Origin: JAXGXJ01 sp050943595
GTDB taxonomy: Bacteria; Actinomycetota; Thermoleophilia; RBG-16-64-13
Reading direction: 5' to 3'
NCBI GenBank assembly: GCA_050943595.1
Contig: JBMNPM010000003.1
Location: 1-64,000 of the forward strand
Length of the DNA: 64,000 nt
In this document: positions 1 through 8,251 of the stretch, in pieces
Numbering within the stretch: position 1 is the stretch's first letter
Layout of the letters: every line of letters starts with the position of its first letter
Made by a program: the position numbers and the translations under genes
The notes under the pieces: model-generated
What the model was told of the DNA's origin: nothing
Databases searched by the model: none
Seen by the model: the letters and a program-made list of their open reading frames with translations, nothing else

Positions 1-95
1 AGAGGGCCGGCGCCAACCTCATGTCATCAACCAATCCGCCAAGCTACGACCAAGGTTTTACTACCTGAAAACGCCCGTCTTCTAGTCTGGAAGAC

Positions 96-524
96 ATGAT
101 GAAGATAAGTATGCACACGCCTCCCGAAGTGGACGGACCGGCTGCCACCACCGGCATCGATCGGGCGTTCAAAGGCCGCAGCGGCGAAGAGACGGCTGCT
201 TTGCACCTTTCCGGTCGAGGGTACATCGTGATCGCCCGCAACCAGCGCACGCCGGTCGGCGAGTTGGACCTCGTGTGTAGAGAGCAGGATGTCATAGTCA
301 TCGTGGAGGTCAAAGCGCGCTGCAGTGAAGAGTACGGATCACCCCTGGAGGCCATCGGTCCGCGAAAGCAGCGACGGATGCGGGCAGCGGCGCTGTGGTG
401 GCTGGCCGAGCGGGGCTTCCTACCCTGCCGAGTGCGTTTTGATGCTGTAGCTGTGTTCCTTGATGCTCAGGGTCTTCCCCGTTGTCTGCAGCACGTGCAG
501 AATATCTTGAGCTCGGAGTGCTGA
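96..524 (+). CDS. yraN: UPF0102 family protein YraN
   Basis: This 142-residue protein matches the YraN/UPF0102 family, which has a predicted restriction-endonuclease-like fold and no firmly established function. The signature GE.DLV (VGELDLV, around residue 54) is followed by IVEVKAR about 15 residues later, and GRSGEETAALHL marks the usual N-terminal helix. The family is normally 110-130 residues, so the first 20 or so residues are an extension. Two consecutive ATG codons (96, 99) and a third at 111 are possible starts; a GGAAG at 89-93 fits 99 at least as well as 96. It is followed after two bases by comM, which is a common pairing and suggests a shared transcript with the DNA-processing genes downstream. 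Confidence 0.88.
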   Translation: MMKISMHTPPEVDGPAATTGIDRAFKGRSGEETAALHLSGRGYIVIARNQRTPVGELDLVCREQDVIVIVEVKARCSEEYGSPLEAIGPRKQRRMRAAALWWLAERGFLPCRVRFDAVAVFLDAQGLPRCLQHVQNILSSEC

Positions 525-526
525 AG

Positions 527-2122
527 ATGGGTATCGCTTCGATCTGGGGATTCGCCCTGGTAGGTATCGATGCCGTGCCGGTGCGAGTCGAGGCGCATGC
601 GCGGTCTGGCCTACCGGGCGTCACTATCGTGGGCCTGCCCGGAGCCGCTGTGCGGGAGGCCAGGGAGAGGGTGCGGTCAGGGGCGGCGTCCAGCGGAGTG
701 CCGCTACCCACGCGACGTATCACCATCAACCTCAGTCCCGGCGATGTGCCCAAGGAGGGGCCGGGCTTCGATCTGCCCATGGCCTTGGCTACCCTGGCGG
801 CGTGCGACCAGGTTCCTGCTCGCTCCATCCAAGGGTTGGGAGCAGTAGGAGAGATGTCACTCGATGGCTTTCTGCGGCCCACCCGGGGGATACTTTCTGT
901 GGCAGAGTCGGCCGGCCGCATCGGGGTCGATCTGCTTATCGCTCCCCTGGAATGCCTTCCCGCTGTGAGCGCCGTGGGGGACCTCCCCGTGGTAGGTGTC
1001 CGCTCTCTCGCTGAGGCACTAGCTGCCATCCTGCGGCCTGAGTACCGATCCCGGGCTGTGGAGCGCGGACGCCGTTGGTTGCGGATGCGGCGTAGCGTGG
1101 CTGGTCCGACACAGCGGAGGGAGCCGGATCTGGCCGAGGTGGTAGGGCACGAACAGGCCAAACGGGCTCTGGAGGTGGTGGCCGCCGGCGGCCACCACCT
1201 CCTCATGGTCGGTTCCCCTGGGGCCGGCAAGACAATGTTGGCCCGGCGGCTACCCTCCATCCTCCCACCGCTGACAGCCACTGAGGCGCTCGACGTCACT
1301 CGAGTGTGGAGTGCCTACGGGCACTCGGGTCAGACGGGTCTGATCACACATCGACCGTTTCGTGCACCGCACCATACGGCTTCGCGTGCTGCTCTGATAG
1401 GCGGAGGAATGACCCTTCGGCCTGGGGAGGTGAGCCTGGCCCACCACGGGGTACTCTTCTTGGACGAACTCCCCGAGTTCTCCCGTGATGCTCTAGAAGC
1501 CCTCCGTGAGCCCTTGGAGGACGGCTGTGTATCTATAAGCAGGCGTACCGGCACATCGGTTTTCCCCGCGGCCTGCACGCTGGTGGGGGCCATGAATCCT
1601 TGTCCGTGCGGTTATCTCGGGCACGAACAGCGGAGTTGTCGCTGTACCGCAGCGGTCATAGATCGCTACCAGAGTCGTCTCAGCGGTCCTCTGCTCGATC
1701 GTGTCGACTGTTTGATCGAAGTTCCACCCATGACTCTCTTCTCGCTTGAGAATGGTAGGCCGGGTGAGTCTTCCGCCGTAGTGAGAGAGCGGGTGTTGGC
1801 TGCCCGTTCGTTCGGTGCCGCTCGGTTATCGTCGCAGAGCGGTGGGGCGGCCGACGGCGGCACGCAGACCGGTGGCGGGTCCGATGCATCAGCAATCCGG
1901 GTTCCCCAGTCTCTTGAAGCCTGCCTCCGGCTCACCTCGGAAGCGCGCTCACTTCTACGTCAGGCGCTGGTTAAAGAAGGCCTGAGTGGGAGGGCCTACA
2001 CACGGGTCATACGTTTGGCTCGGACCATTGCAGATCTGGACCAGATCGACGTGGTCGGTATCGATCATGTGGCTGAGGCCTTGGTACTCCGGCTCGATTA
2101 TCGGCGTGTGGGGCTGAGGTGA
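527..2122 (+). CDS. comM: ComM/YifB-type AAA+ ATPase (Mg-chelatase-like)
   Basis: A 531-residue AAA+ ATPase of the YifB/ComM family; ComM homologues act as helicases promoting branch migration when incoming DNA is integrated during transformation. The N-terminal ChlI-like domain begins MGIASIWGFALVGIDAVPV. The Walker A is GSPGAGKT (about residues 229-236), the Walker B region is GVLFLDELPEF, and the C-terminal Mg-chelatase-type domain carries the Cys cluster NPCPCGYLGHEQRSCRC. I chose the ATG at 527, two bases after the yraN stop, because the homologous N-terminus starts there; an in-frame start at 482 would overlap yraN for no gain. The stop overlaps the dprA start by one base, so the two are probably translationally coupled. 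Confidence 0.93.
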   Translation: MGIASIWGFALVGIDAVPVRVEAHARSGLPGVTIVGLPGAAVREARERVRSGAASSGVPLPTRRITINLSPGDVPKEGPGFDLPMALATLAACDQVPARSIQGLGAVGEMSLDGFLRPTRGILSVAESAGRIGVDLLIAPLECLPAVSAVGDLPVVGVRSLAEALAAILRPEYRSRAVERGRRWLRMRRSVAGPTQRREPDLAEVVGHEQAKRALEVVAAGGHHLLMVGSPGAGKTMLARRLPSILPPLTATEALDVTRVWSAYGHSGQTGLITHRPFRAPHHTASRAALIGGGMTLRPGEVSLAHHGVLFLDELPEFSRDALEALREPLEDGCVSISRRTGTSVFPAACTLVGAMNPCPCGYLGHEQRSCRCTAAVIDRYQSRLSGPLLDRVDCLIEVPPMTLFSLENGRPGESSAVVRERVLAARSFGAARLSSQSGGAADGGTQTGGGSDASAIRVPQSLEACLRLTSEARSLLRQALVKEGLSGRAYTRVIRLARTIADLDQIDVVGIDHVAEALVLRLDYRRVGLR

Positions 2123-3267
2123 TGGAAGCACCCGTCCCGGAGGTCTTGGAGGGCGCGTTGGGACTGGCCTGGCTTAGTCGCTGGGGATGCAGCCCTCTGT
2201 TGCGCATGTTGGGACGTAAGAGGGTGGACGAGATATGGCAGGCTTCCCGGTCTACGTTGAGCGGATGGGGCCTGGCACCCGCAGCCATCAGCCGTTTTCT
2301 CGCCCGGAGGAGGGCCTTTTCCATGGAGGCAGCCCTGGGCCGGTTGGAGCGGGCTGGTCTGTATTTCATCCCCTACGGGTCTCGCTGCTTCCCGGTGGGG
2401 CTGACCCATCTGGCCTATCCGCCCGCCGGGCTGTTTGTGGCAGGTCCACAGGCCGTTCTGGATCGTCTGGAAGAGGTGCCGCGTATCGGCGTGGTGGGTA
2501 CTCGTAAGGCTACGGCTTATGGAACCAGGGCCACAGAGGTATTCACAACTGCTTTCGTGCGACACGATATCGCCACCATAAGCGGGATGGCTTTCGGGAT
2601 CGACGGGCGTGCGCACGAGGCTGCTCTTGATGCCGGGGGTCTTACGGTGGCTGTGATGGGCTGCGGCGCCGACGTCATATATCCAAAACGACACAGGCAC
2701 CTGTACGAACGCATGGTGGGCAAAGGACTTGTCATGAGTGAACTACCGCCCGGATGTCCTCCTGCGCGTTGGACGTTTCCCCATCGCAACCGTCTTTTGG
2801 CTGCCCTGGCCGACGCGGTCCTGGTTGTCGAGGGCTCCAGGAAGAGCGGTGCCTTGCAGACTGCCGGTTGGGCGCTCGAGCTGGGAAGGCCGGTGTTCAC
2901 GGTACCCGGTCCCATTCTGGCGAGTGGCCATGAAGGGTGCAACGCTCTCCTGTATGATGGTGCTGCTCCGGCCCTTGATCCGGATGTCATGGTTGAGGAG
3001 TTCCTTTATGTGACGAGGCTCGCACGGGGAGACCGCATGGCTGGCGACTCTGCCCAAGCGCTTCCTGATTTAGACACCGGGAATGCCGGCCTCGATCCGA
3101 CATCGCGTCGGTTGCTGCAGGCCTTCGCCATGGGTCCCTGCTCCGTCGACACCCTCGTTGCTCTGACCACTCTGCCGGCCCGTCAGATAATGGGTTTATT
3201 GGCCAGACTGGAGTTGACGGGACAGGTGCGACGCGCGGGGCCTGGTATTTATATACGAGCACCTTAA
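2122..3267 (+). CDS. dprA: DNA-processing protein DprA
   Basis: A 381-residue DprA/Smf protein, which loads RecA on incoming single-stranded DNA in transformable bacteria and is widely conserved elsewhere. A helical N-terminal part is followed by the Rossmann-like domain with RIGVVGTRKATAYG (near residue 121), SGMAFGIDGRAHEAAL and the family signature FPHRNRLLAALAD (near 219), then VVEGSRKSGALQTA. The last 65 residues look like the DprA winged helix. The ATG at 2122 overlaps the comM stop; a GTG one codon earlier is also possible. Together with comM and xerC it forms a DNA-recombination group. Confidence 0.93.
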   Translation: MEAPVPEVLEGALGLAWLSRWGCSPLLRMLGRKRVDEIWQASRSTLSGWGLAPAAISRFLARRRAFSMEAALGRLERAGLYFIPYGSRCFPVGLTHLAYPPAGLFVAGPQAVLDRLEEVPRIGVVGTRKATAYGTRATEVFTTAFVRHDIATISGMAFGIDGRAHEAALDAGGLTVAVMGCGADVIYPKRHRHLYERMVGKGLVMSELPPGCPPARWTFPHRNRLLAALADAVLVVEGSRKSGALQTAGWALELGRPVFTVPGPILASGHEGCNALLYDGAAPALDPDVMVEEFLYVTRLARGDRMAGDSAQALPDLDTGNAGLDPTSRRLLQAFAMGPCSVDTLVALTTLPARQIMGLLARLELTGQVRRAGPGIYIRAP

Positions 3268-3287
3268 GTGATATACAGAGACACACA

Positions 3288-4319
3288 ATGCACGATTCAC
3301 GGCGAGATGAACTTGTTTCTAGATTTTCGACAGAAGTCGAAAAAACAATAGCCGCCTACGTTCAGAGCTTGGTAGCCGCCGATTACAGTCCACGCACCAT
3401 ACGGGCCACGGTGGGGGATCTGGGTCAGTTCGCCGTTTTCTTGCAGTCGCGAGGCATTGAGCAGGTGAACCACATCCGGCCCGAACACATCGGAGGTTTC
3501 GTGGAGACCCTCGCCGGAGCCGGAACGGCTTCCGGTAAAGGAAGCGCAGTGATGGAGATGGGGAAGGCGCCGCTACACCCTGCCGGCCCCTCTCGGCCTG
3601 TGGCGACTGCGTCCGGCCGGCCTTGTGCCCGCAGTACTATCGCCCGCAAGCTCTCCGTAGTCCGCCGTTTTTTGCGCTTCTGCGAAGACACCGGCCTTCT
3701 GGAGGCCAATCCGGCCGGCAGCATCTCCTCTCCGAAGACCCCCAAACGACTGCCACAGGTCCTGAATCCTACACAGGTCGATGCTCTGTTGGGGGAGATG
3801 GACGGCTCCAACCCATTAGAATTGCGGGATCGTGCGCTTTTCGAATTGATATACTCATCTGGACTGCGCTGTCAGGAAGTCCTGGACCTATGTCTGAGAG
3901 ATGTCAGTGCTGGGCGGTGTGAAGTTCGGGTGAAAGGAAAGGGGCGCAAAGTGCGCGTTGTGCCGGTGGGCGAGATAGCGCTTGTAGCTCTCGATCGCTA
4001 TCTGGAACATGGACGCCCCCAGTTGGTCAAGGCTGAGTACGAAGACCATGTCTTTCTAAGCCGGCGAGGACGGCCGCTATCTTCCTCCGATGTAAGACGT
4101 CGGCTTGCACGCTATCTACGGGCCGGTGATGTGCCGGAGGGTACGTCTCCCCACACTCTTCGCCATTCTTTTGCCACCCACCTGCTCGAGGGGGGAGCCG
4201 ACCTGCGCACTATCCAGGAACTCCTCGGTCACTCGTCACTACATACAACTCAGGTGTACACGCACGTGTCTGCGGCGCATCTGCGCAGGACCTATCGGAA
4301 GGCACATCCTCGGTCGTGA
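3288..4319 (+). CDS. xerC: Tyrosine recombinase XerC
   Basis: A 343-residue tyrosine recombinase of the XerC/XerD type, which resolves chromosome dimers at dif together with FtsK; an ftsK lies at 32658-35459. All catalytic positions are visible: Arg in SSGLRCQEVLDL, Lys in VKGKGRKVRV, HTLRH, GHSSL and the nucleophile Tyr in YTHVS (about residue 324). The SAM-like core-binding domain is at the N-terminus. An extra Gly/Pro/Ser-rich stretch of about 35 residues (roughly 77-112) separates its first helices from the usual SxxTIxRKLSxxR segment, making the protein longer than the usual 300 residues. Position between dprA and the sigma factor is typical of Actinomycetota and Firmicutes. XerD is not in the window. 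Confidence 0.93.
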   Translation: MHDSRRDELVSRFSTEVEKTIAAYVQSLVAADYSPRTIRATVGDLGQFAVFLQSRGIEQVNHIRPEHIGGFVETLAGAGTASGKGSAVMEMGKAPLHPAGPSRPVATASGRPCARSTIARKLSVVRRFLRFCEDTGLLEANPAGSISSPKTPKRLPQVLNPTQVDALLGEMDGSNPLELRDRALFELIYSSGLRCQEVLDLCLRDVSAGRCEVRVKGKGRKVRVVPVGEIALVALDRYLEHGRPQLVKAEYEDHVFLSRRGRPLSSSDVRRRLARYLRAGDVPEGTSPHTLRHSFATHLLEGGADLRTIQELLGHSSLHTTQVYTHVSAAHLRRTYRKAHPRS

Positions 4320-4338
4320 GAACGGCATCACGGATGCG

Positions 4339-5136
4339 ATGACTGCTCGTTACGAGAAACCGACACAGCTTGACGAAACCTGGCGTCGCTATAAGGAAGA
4401 CCATGACAGCGCCGCTAAAGACCGGCTCATCCTCGCCTACTCCCCTCTGGTCAAATACGTAGCCGGTCGAATGAAGGTGAATCTGCCCCCCCATGTGGAG
4501 GAAGGTGATCTCATCTCCTACGGTCTCCTGGGGCTTATCGGGGCGATGGAGAAGTTCGATCTGTCCCGTAACATCAAATTTGAGACCTACGCAGTCTCCC
4601 GGATCAGGGGCTCCATCATTGATGAACTCCGGGCGCTCGATTGGGTCCCGCGTTCCGTGCGCAGCTGGGCCCGCAAGGTTGAAGCGGCCGTCACCCGGCT
4701 GGAGAACGAGCTCATGAGGACGCCGACCGACGAGGAGACCGCTGCTTATTTGGAGCTCGACATAACTGTTTTTCTGGACATCGTCAATCAGATCAGTACA
4801 TCGGGTATCGTGGCGTTGGATGAGTTCTGGAATACCAGCGGGTCCGGCCAGGATCGCCTCAATCTCATCGACACCATCGAAGACACCGATGCGCCTGACC
4901 CTTCCCGAGAGTACACCGTTCAGGCCCTGAAGGAGACGCTGGCCGCCGCTATACAGAGACTCCCCGAGAGGGAACGCATCGTCGTCAGTCTGTACTACTA
5001 CGAAGGGTTCACACTCAAGGAGATCGGCGAGGTACTGGGAGTCACGGAGTCGCGGGTCTCGCAATTGCACACCAAGGCCATTCTGCGCCTGCGGGGTCGT
5101 GTCAAAGAAGAGATTGACCCGGACGTCCTGCTCTAG
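4339..5136 (+). CDS. whiG: RNA polymerase sigma factor, FliA/WhiG type
   Basis: A 265-residue sigma-70 family protein of the FliA/WhiG (sigma-28-like) group. Region 2 is clear (SYGLLGLIGAMEKFD, then KFETYAVSRIRGSIIDELR and WVPRSVR), region 3 follows, and region 4 has the helix-turn-helix EGFTLKEIGEVLGVTESRVSQ. WhiG directs sporulation genes in Streptomyces and FliA directs flagellar and chemotaxis genes elsewhere; the target regulon here cannot be read from the window, which holds no flagellar genes. I chose the ATG at 4339 because homology begins there (MTARYEKPTQLDETWRRY); longer in-frame starts run through xerC. The location upstream of rpsB matches whiG in Streptomyces. Confidence 0.88.
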   Translation: MTARYEKPTQLDETWRRYKEDHDSAAKDRLILAYSPLVKYVAGRMKVNLPPHVEEGDLISYGLLGLIGAMEKFDLSRNIKFETYAVSRIRGSIIDELRALDWVPRSVRSWARKVEAAVTRLENELMRTPTDEETAAYLELDITVFLDIVNQISTSGIVALDEFWNTSGSGQDRLNLIDTIEDTDAPDPSREYTVQALKETLAAAIQRLPERERIVVSLYYYEGFTLKEIGEVLGVTESRVSQLHTKAILRLRGRVKEEIDPDVLL

Positions 5137-5318
5137 TTCCCAGCCCACCGGCCACTGTCCGGACTCACGGTTCGGCCGACACTCGGCATCACCACTTCGT
5201 ATGCTAAACTCCTTCGGCTGTGCCATCGAACCTGAGGTCTACCGCTCCGGTGGTGCCGGGTGACCGGTTCCGAAGCGGCCCTCAAGGAATCAGCGAACAA
5301 AACCATAGTGAGGTAACC

Positions 5319-6542
5319 ATGCCCGCAGCATCCATGAAGCAACTCCTGGAATCTGGAGTCCACTTCGGTCACCAGACTCGGCGCTGGAATCCGAAGATGA
5401 AACCGTACATCTTCACCGAGCGCGGTGGCATCCATATTATCGATCTGCAGCAGACCACCGTGATGCTGGACCGTGCCTACGATTTCGTGCGCAACGTGAC
5501 CGGACGGGGGGGCTCTATTCTGTTTGTGGGCACCAAAAAGCAGTGCCAAGACGTCATTCGCGAAGAGGCTTCCCGAGTGGGGATGCCCTACGTCAGCCAT
5601 CGTTGGTTGGGCGGACTGCTGACCAACTTCGCTACCATCGAGAACCGCATCCGGCGCATGCATGAGTTGCGCAAGCTCAAGGAGGAAGGCCAGTTGGCAC
5701 TTCTTCCCACTAAGGAACGCATGGCCATGGAGCGCGAACTGGAGAAACTGGAGATCAATCTCGGCGGCGTCAGCAACATGAGCCGTCTTCCGGATGCCGT
5801 TTTTGTTGCAGATCCGAAGCGGGAGGCCATCGCTACCAAAGAAGTGAACAAGCTTGGTTTGCCGCTCATCGGTCTCGTTGATACCAACTGCGATCCTGAT
5901 GAGGTGGACTATCTCATCCCCGGCAACGACGACGCTATCCGTTCCTGTAGTCTGATCATAAAGACTTTGGCCCGCGCGGTGGAAGAGGGCCGACAGAAGG
6001 TGCAGCTTGCCGAGTTCCAGGCTGCGCAGGAAGCGCGTGAGGCGGCCGAGGCGGCCGTCGCCTCCGGTGCTCAAAGCTACGCGCCTGAAGCATCTGCTGC
6101 GCCGGCCCCATCCCGTGTTTCTCGGTCCTCACGCGGAGGCGATGGTAGGTCGGACCGTCAGGGTGGTCGCGGCGGTCAGGGACGTCCGAGACCGCGTGAC
6201 GGTGCTCCTGGACGCGGCGGATATGATCGCAGGTCCTCTGCGCCGAGGCCTGCTCCGGCCCGTCAGGCCCGCTCGGCGGCACCGTCTGAGGTGAATGAGG
6301 CCCCTGCCGAAGAGACACCGGTGTCTGCTGCGGCCGATCAGGCTTCCGCCATCACGCCGTCAACTGCTTCGACTGCCGCTCCCGTGTCGGAGACCCCGGC
6401 AACCCCTGCTCCCGAGGTTGAGAATGCCTCGGTCGAAGCGCCGGCAGTTGAGGCTGAGACGAATGAGGTTCCTGCTGCGGAGGTCGTCGCTCCTGCTGCG
6501 GAGGCCGCTGCACCGGTAGGCGACGAGCCGGCTGAGGCCTAA
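5319..6542 (+). CDS. rpsB: 30S ribosomal protein S2 with long C-terminal tail
   Basis: Ribosomal protein S2, recognised from MKQLLESGVHFGHQTRRWNP, FVGTKKQCQDVI, RWLGGLLTNFATI and the closing LPLIGLVDTNCDPD and IPGNDDAIRS. The start at 5319 follows GTGAGGTAACC and opens exactly at the conserved N-terminus. The product is 407 residues, whereas S2 is normally 230-300. The core ends near residue 240; what follows is a low-complexity tail: an Arg/Gly-rich part (about 272-307, with RGG, GGRGG and RPRPRD) and then about 100 residues rich in Ala, Pro, Glu and Val with no aromatic residues. The tail is in frame with no sign of a frameshift. Directly behind the TAA stop lies a MITE-like element. Confidence 0.95.
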   Translation: MPAASMKQLLESGVHFGHQTRRWNPKMKPYIFTERGGIHIIDLQQTTVMLDRAYDFVRNVTGRGGSILFVGTKKQCQDVIREEASRVGMPYVSHRWLGGLLTNFATIENRIRRMHELRKLKEEGQLALLPTKERMAMERELEKLEINLGGVSNMSRLPDAVFVADPKREAIATKEVNKLGLPLIGLVDTNCDPDEVDYLIPGNDDAIRSCSLIIKTLARAVEEGRQKVQLAEFQAAQEAREAAEAAVASGAQSYAPEASAAPAPSRVSRSSRGGDGRSDRQGGRGGQGRPRPRDGAPGRGGYDRRSSAPRPAPARQARSAAPSEVNEAPAEETPVSAAADQASAITPSTASTAAPVSETPATPAPEVENASVEAPAVEAETNEVPAAEVVAPAAEAAAPVGDEPAEA

Positions 6543-6544
6543 TA

Positions 6545-6700
6545 GGCTGCTGAAAAATGAAGCCCCGGCCGCTAGAACGCGCTGAGCAGCACGATAGTCC
6601 GTCATCGGTCGCGCGAATAGCGCTGCTATTCGCGCCTCCTCTATCCTTCTTTCTCGCGTGCTGATCGTGTGCTGGCGGCGAATGTCATATTTCAGCAGCC
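6545..6700. mobile_element. MITE-like palindromic element, copy A
   Basis: A non-coding element of about 156 bp bounded by imperfect 15-bp terminal inverted repeats: left GGCTGCTGAAAAATG, right the complement of GGCTGCTGAAATATG. Its centre holds a perfect hairpin, GCGCGAATAG and CTATTCGCGC with a 5-nt loop (6611-6635). A second copy, inverted and about 91% identical by hand alignment, lies at 50598-50754. It sits two bases after the rpsB stop. No transposase is present, so it would be non-autonomous; I cannot define a target-site duplication with confidence. Confidence 0.7.
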
Positions 6701-6776
6701 TTTTAGCGGATTCGACAGGTCCGAGAAGACCGGCGGAGGTCCTGCGGGGATGAGCGACCCCGGCGAAAGGCCGGTA

Positions 6777-6805
6777 TTACAACGCACGACTGGTATGACT
6801 ATTAT
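6777..6805 (+). promoter_or_regulatory. Probable promoter for tsf
   Basis: TTACAA (6777-6782), a 17-base spacer and TATTAT (6800-6805) form a good vegetative promoter. Transcription would start about 17 bases before the tsf start codon, leaving room for the GGAGG ribosome-binding site at 6819-6823. It lies downstream of MITE copy A, so tsf could be transcribed independently of rpsB. Confidence 0.5.
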
Positions 6806-6828
6806 GTGTCTTCCGATGGAGGCTGGGA

Positions 6829-7431
6829 ATGAATATTGATGCGGCAGCGGTGAAGAAACTGCGTGAGGCCTGTGGCGCCGGTATGATGGATTGTAAGAGG
6901 GCTCTCACTGAAGCTCAGGGCGACATGGAAGAGGCCATCAAGTTGCTGCGCAAGAAGGGCATGGCCAGCGCGGATAAGAAGTCGGCCCGCGCCGCCAATG
7001 AGGGTATGGTCGACTGCTACATTCATCCAGGCGCTCAGGTGGGCGTGTTGGTGGAAGTGAACTGTGAGACCGATTTCGTGGCTCGTGGCGACGACTTCCG
7101 GGCATTTGCCCATGACGTAGCTATGCACATCGCGGCTGCCAGTCCGACATGGGTGTCCCGCGAAGATGTACCGCAGGCCGCGGTGGATAACGAACTTGAG
7201 ATCTACACAGCCCAGGCCAAGCAGTCGGGGAAACCCGAGGCCGTTATCGCTAAAATCGCTGAGGGCAAGCTTAACAAGTGGTATTCAGACGTTGTGCTCT
7301 TGGAGCAACCCTTCGTCAAGGATTCCGATAGGACCATCGACGAACTGCGCCGGGAACTAGTCGGTAAGATCGGTGAGAACATCGAAATTCGCCGCTTCGC
7401 GCGTTTTCGCGTGGGCGATGAGGTGGCCTGA
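6829..7431 (+). CDS. tsf: Elongation factor Ts (short form)
   Basis: EF-Ts, the guanine nucleotide exchange factor for EF-Tu. The N-terminal UBA-like domain (KKLREACGAGMMDCKRAL) is followed by the exchange-core motif CETDFVARGDDF (about residues 77-88) and the C-terminal EQPFVKDSDRTIDELRRE. At 200 residues it is the short type with one core subdomain, like that of Thermus, rather than the 280-295 residues of E. coli or Bacillus. The ribosome-binding site GGAGG lies 5 bases upstream of the ATG. The stop codon is inside a perfect 20-nt palindrome (7428-7447). Confidence 0.95.
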   Translation: MNIDAAAVKKLREACGAGMMDCKRALTEAQGDMEEAIKLLRKKGMASADKKSARAANEGMVDCYIHPGAQVGVLVEVNCETDFVARGDDFRAFAHDVAMHIAAASPTWVSREDVPQAAVDNELEIYTAQAKQSGKPEAVIAKIAEGKLNKWYSDVVLLEQPFVKDSDRTIDELRRELVGKIGENIEIRRFARFRVGDEVA

Positions 7432-7447
7432 CAGGCCGGCCTGTCAG
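7428..7447. repeat. Perfect 20-nt palindrome over the tsf stop codon
   Basis: CTGACAGGCC followed directly by its complement GGCCTGTCAG. The TGA stop of tsf (7429-7431) is within the left arm. As RNA it would form a GC-rich hairpin at the 3' end of the tsf reading frame. No T-run follows, so a simple intrinsic terminator is unlikely; partial attenuation or protection of the tsf 3' end is possible. Confidence 0.6.
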
Positions 7448-7504
7448 ATCTAATGGCCGACCGGTCATCACCTCGGCCGCTATAACGACCCGGAGCGAGG
7501 AGAT

Positions 7505-8251
7505 ATGAACCAGCAGCCGGTGTATAAGAGGGTGCTTCTCAAATTGAGCGGTGAGGCCCTCGTCGGCGATCAAGGCTACGGCATCGATCCACAGAAACTC
7601 GGGGCGGTGGCCGGGGAGGTCGCCTATGTGGCGGCGAACGGAACCCAGTTGGCCGTCGTCGTTGGAGGCGGCAACATCTTCCGCGGAGTGGCGGGTGCCT
7701 CTCAGGGTATCGAGCGGGCCACTGCGGACTACATGGGTATGCTGGCCACGGTTATGAATGCGATGGCTCTTCAGGACGCGCTACGCAAGTTGGGCGTCGG
7801 CTCACGCGTGTTGTCGGCCATTCACATGCAGGAGATCTGCGAGCCCTACATCCGTGGACGGGCCATTCGTCATCTGGAGAAGGGGAGGGTGGTCATCTTC
7901 GCTGCAGGTACCGGTAATCCGTATTTCAGTACGGACACGGCTGCGGCGCTGCGGGCCTTGGAGATAGGGGCGGAGGGCCTGCTGATGGCCAAGAAGAAGT
8001 TCGACGGCGTCTATGATGCCGATCCGGAGATCGACCCCCAGGCCCGTCTCATCCCCGAGATCACGCATCGGGAAGCTTTGGAGGCCGGCCTGCGCGTGAT
8101 GGATTCGACAGCGCTGTCTCTGTGCATGGATAACCGTCTGCCTATCCTGGTATTCGGCATGAGCCTTCCGGAGAATATCCGCCGGGTAGTGCAGGGTGAG
8201 CGGGTGGGAACCATAGTAATGTCAGACGCTGAGGAAAGTGAGGAGGCATGA
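7505..8251 (+). CDS. pyrH: Uridylate kinase (UMP kinase)
   Basis: UMP kinase of the amino-acid-kinase fold, phosphorylating UMP to UDP for pyrimidine nucleotide synthesis; the bacterial enzyme is a hexamer usually activated by GTP and inhibited by UTP. Visible motifs are KRVLLKLSGEAL (residues 8-19), VVGGGNIFRG, the central DYMGMLATVMNAMALQ, and TGNPYFSTDTAAALRA with AEGLLMAKKKFDGVYD. The length, 248 residues, is typical (about 240). AGGAG lies 4-8 bases before the ATG. The stop overlaps the frr start as ATGA, so PyrH and ribosome recycling factor are probably translated in a coupled way, the same arrangement as in many bacteria. Confidence 0.95.
   Translation: MNQQPVYKRVLLKLSGEALVGDQGYGIDPQKLGAVAGEVAYVAANGTQLAVVVGGGNIFRGVAGASQGIERATADYMGMLATVMNAMALQDALRKLGVGSRVLSAIHMQEICEPYIRGRAIRHLEKGRVVIFAAGTGNPYFSTDTAAALRALEIGAEGLLMAKKKFDGVYDADPEIDPQARLIPEITHREALEAGLRVMDSTALSLCMDNRLPILVFGMSLPENIRRVVQGERVGTIVMSDAEESEEA

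Noticed and set aside
1..68. In-frame peptide ending with TGA at 66-68, possible end of an upstream gene
   Set aside because: Only about 21 codons are visible and they match no family I know, including RNase HII which often precedes yraN.
3251..3290. Degenerate 20-bp repetition around the dprA stop (ATATACGAGCAC and ATATACAGAGAC)
   Set aside because: Only about 12 of 20 positions match, so I did not count it among the stop-spanning duplications.
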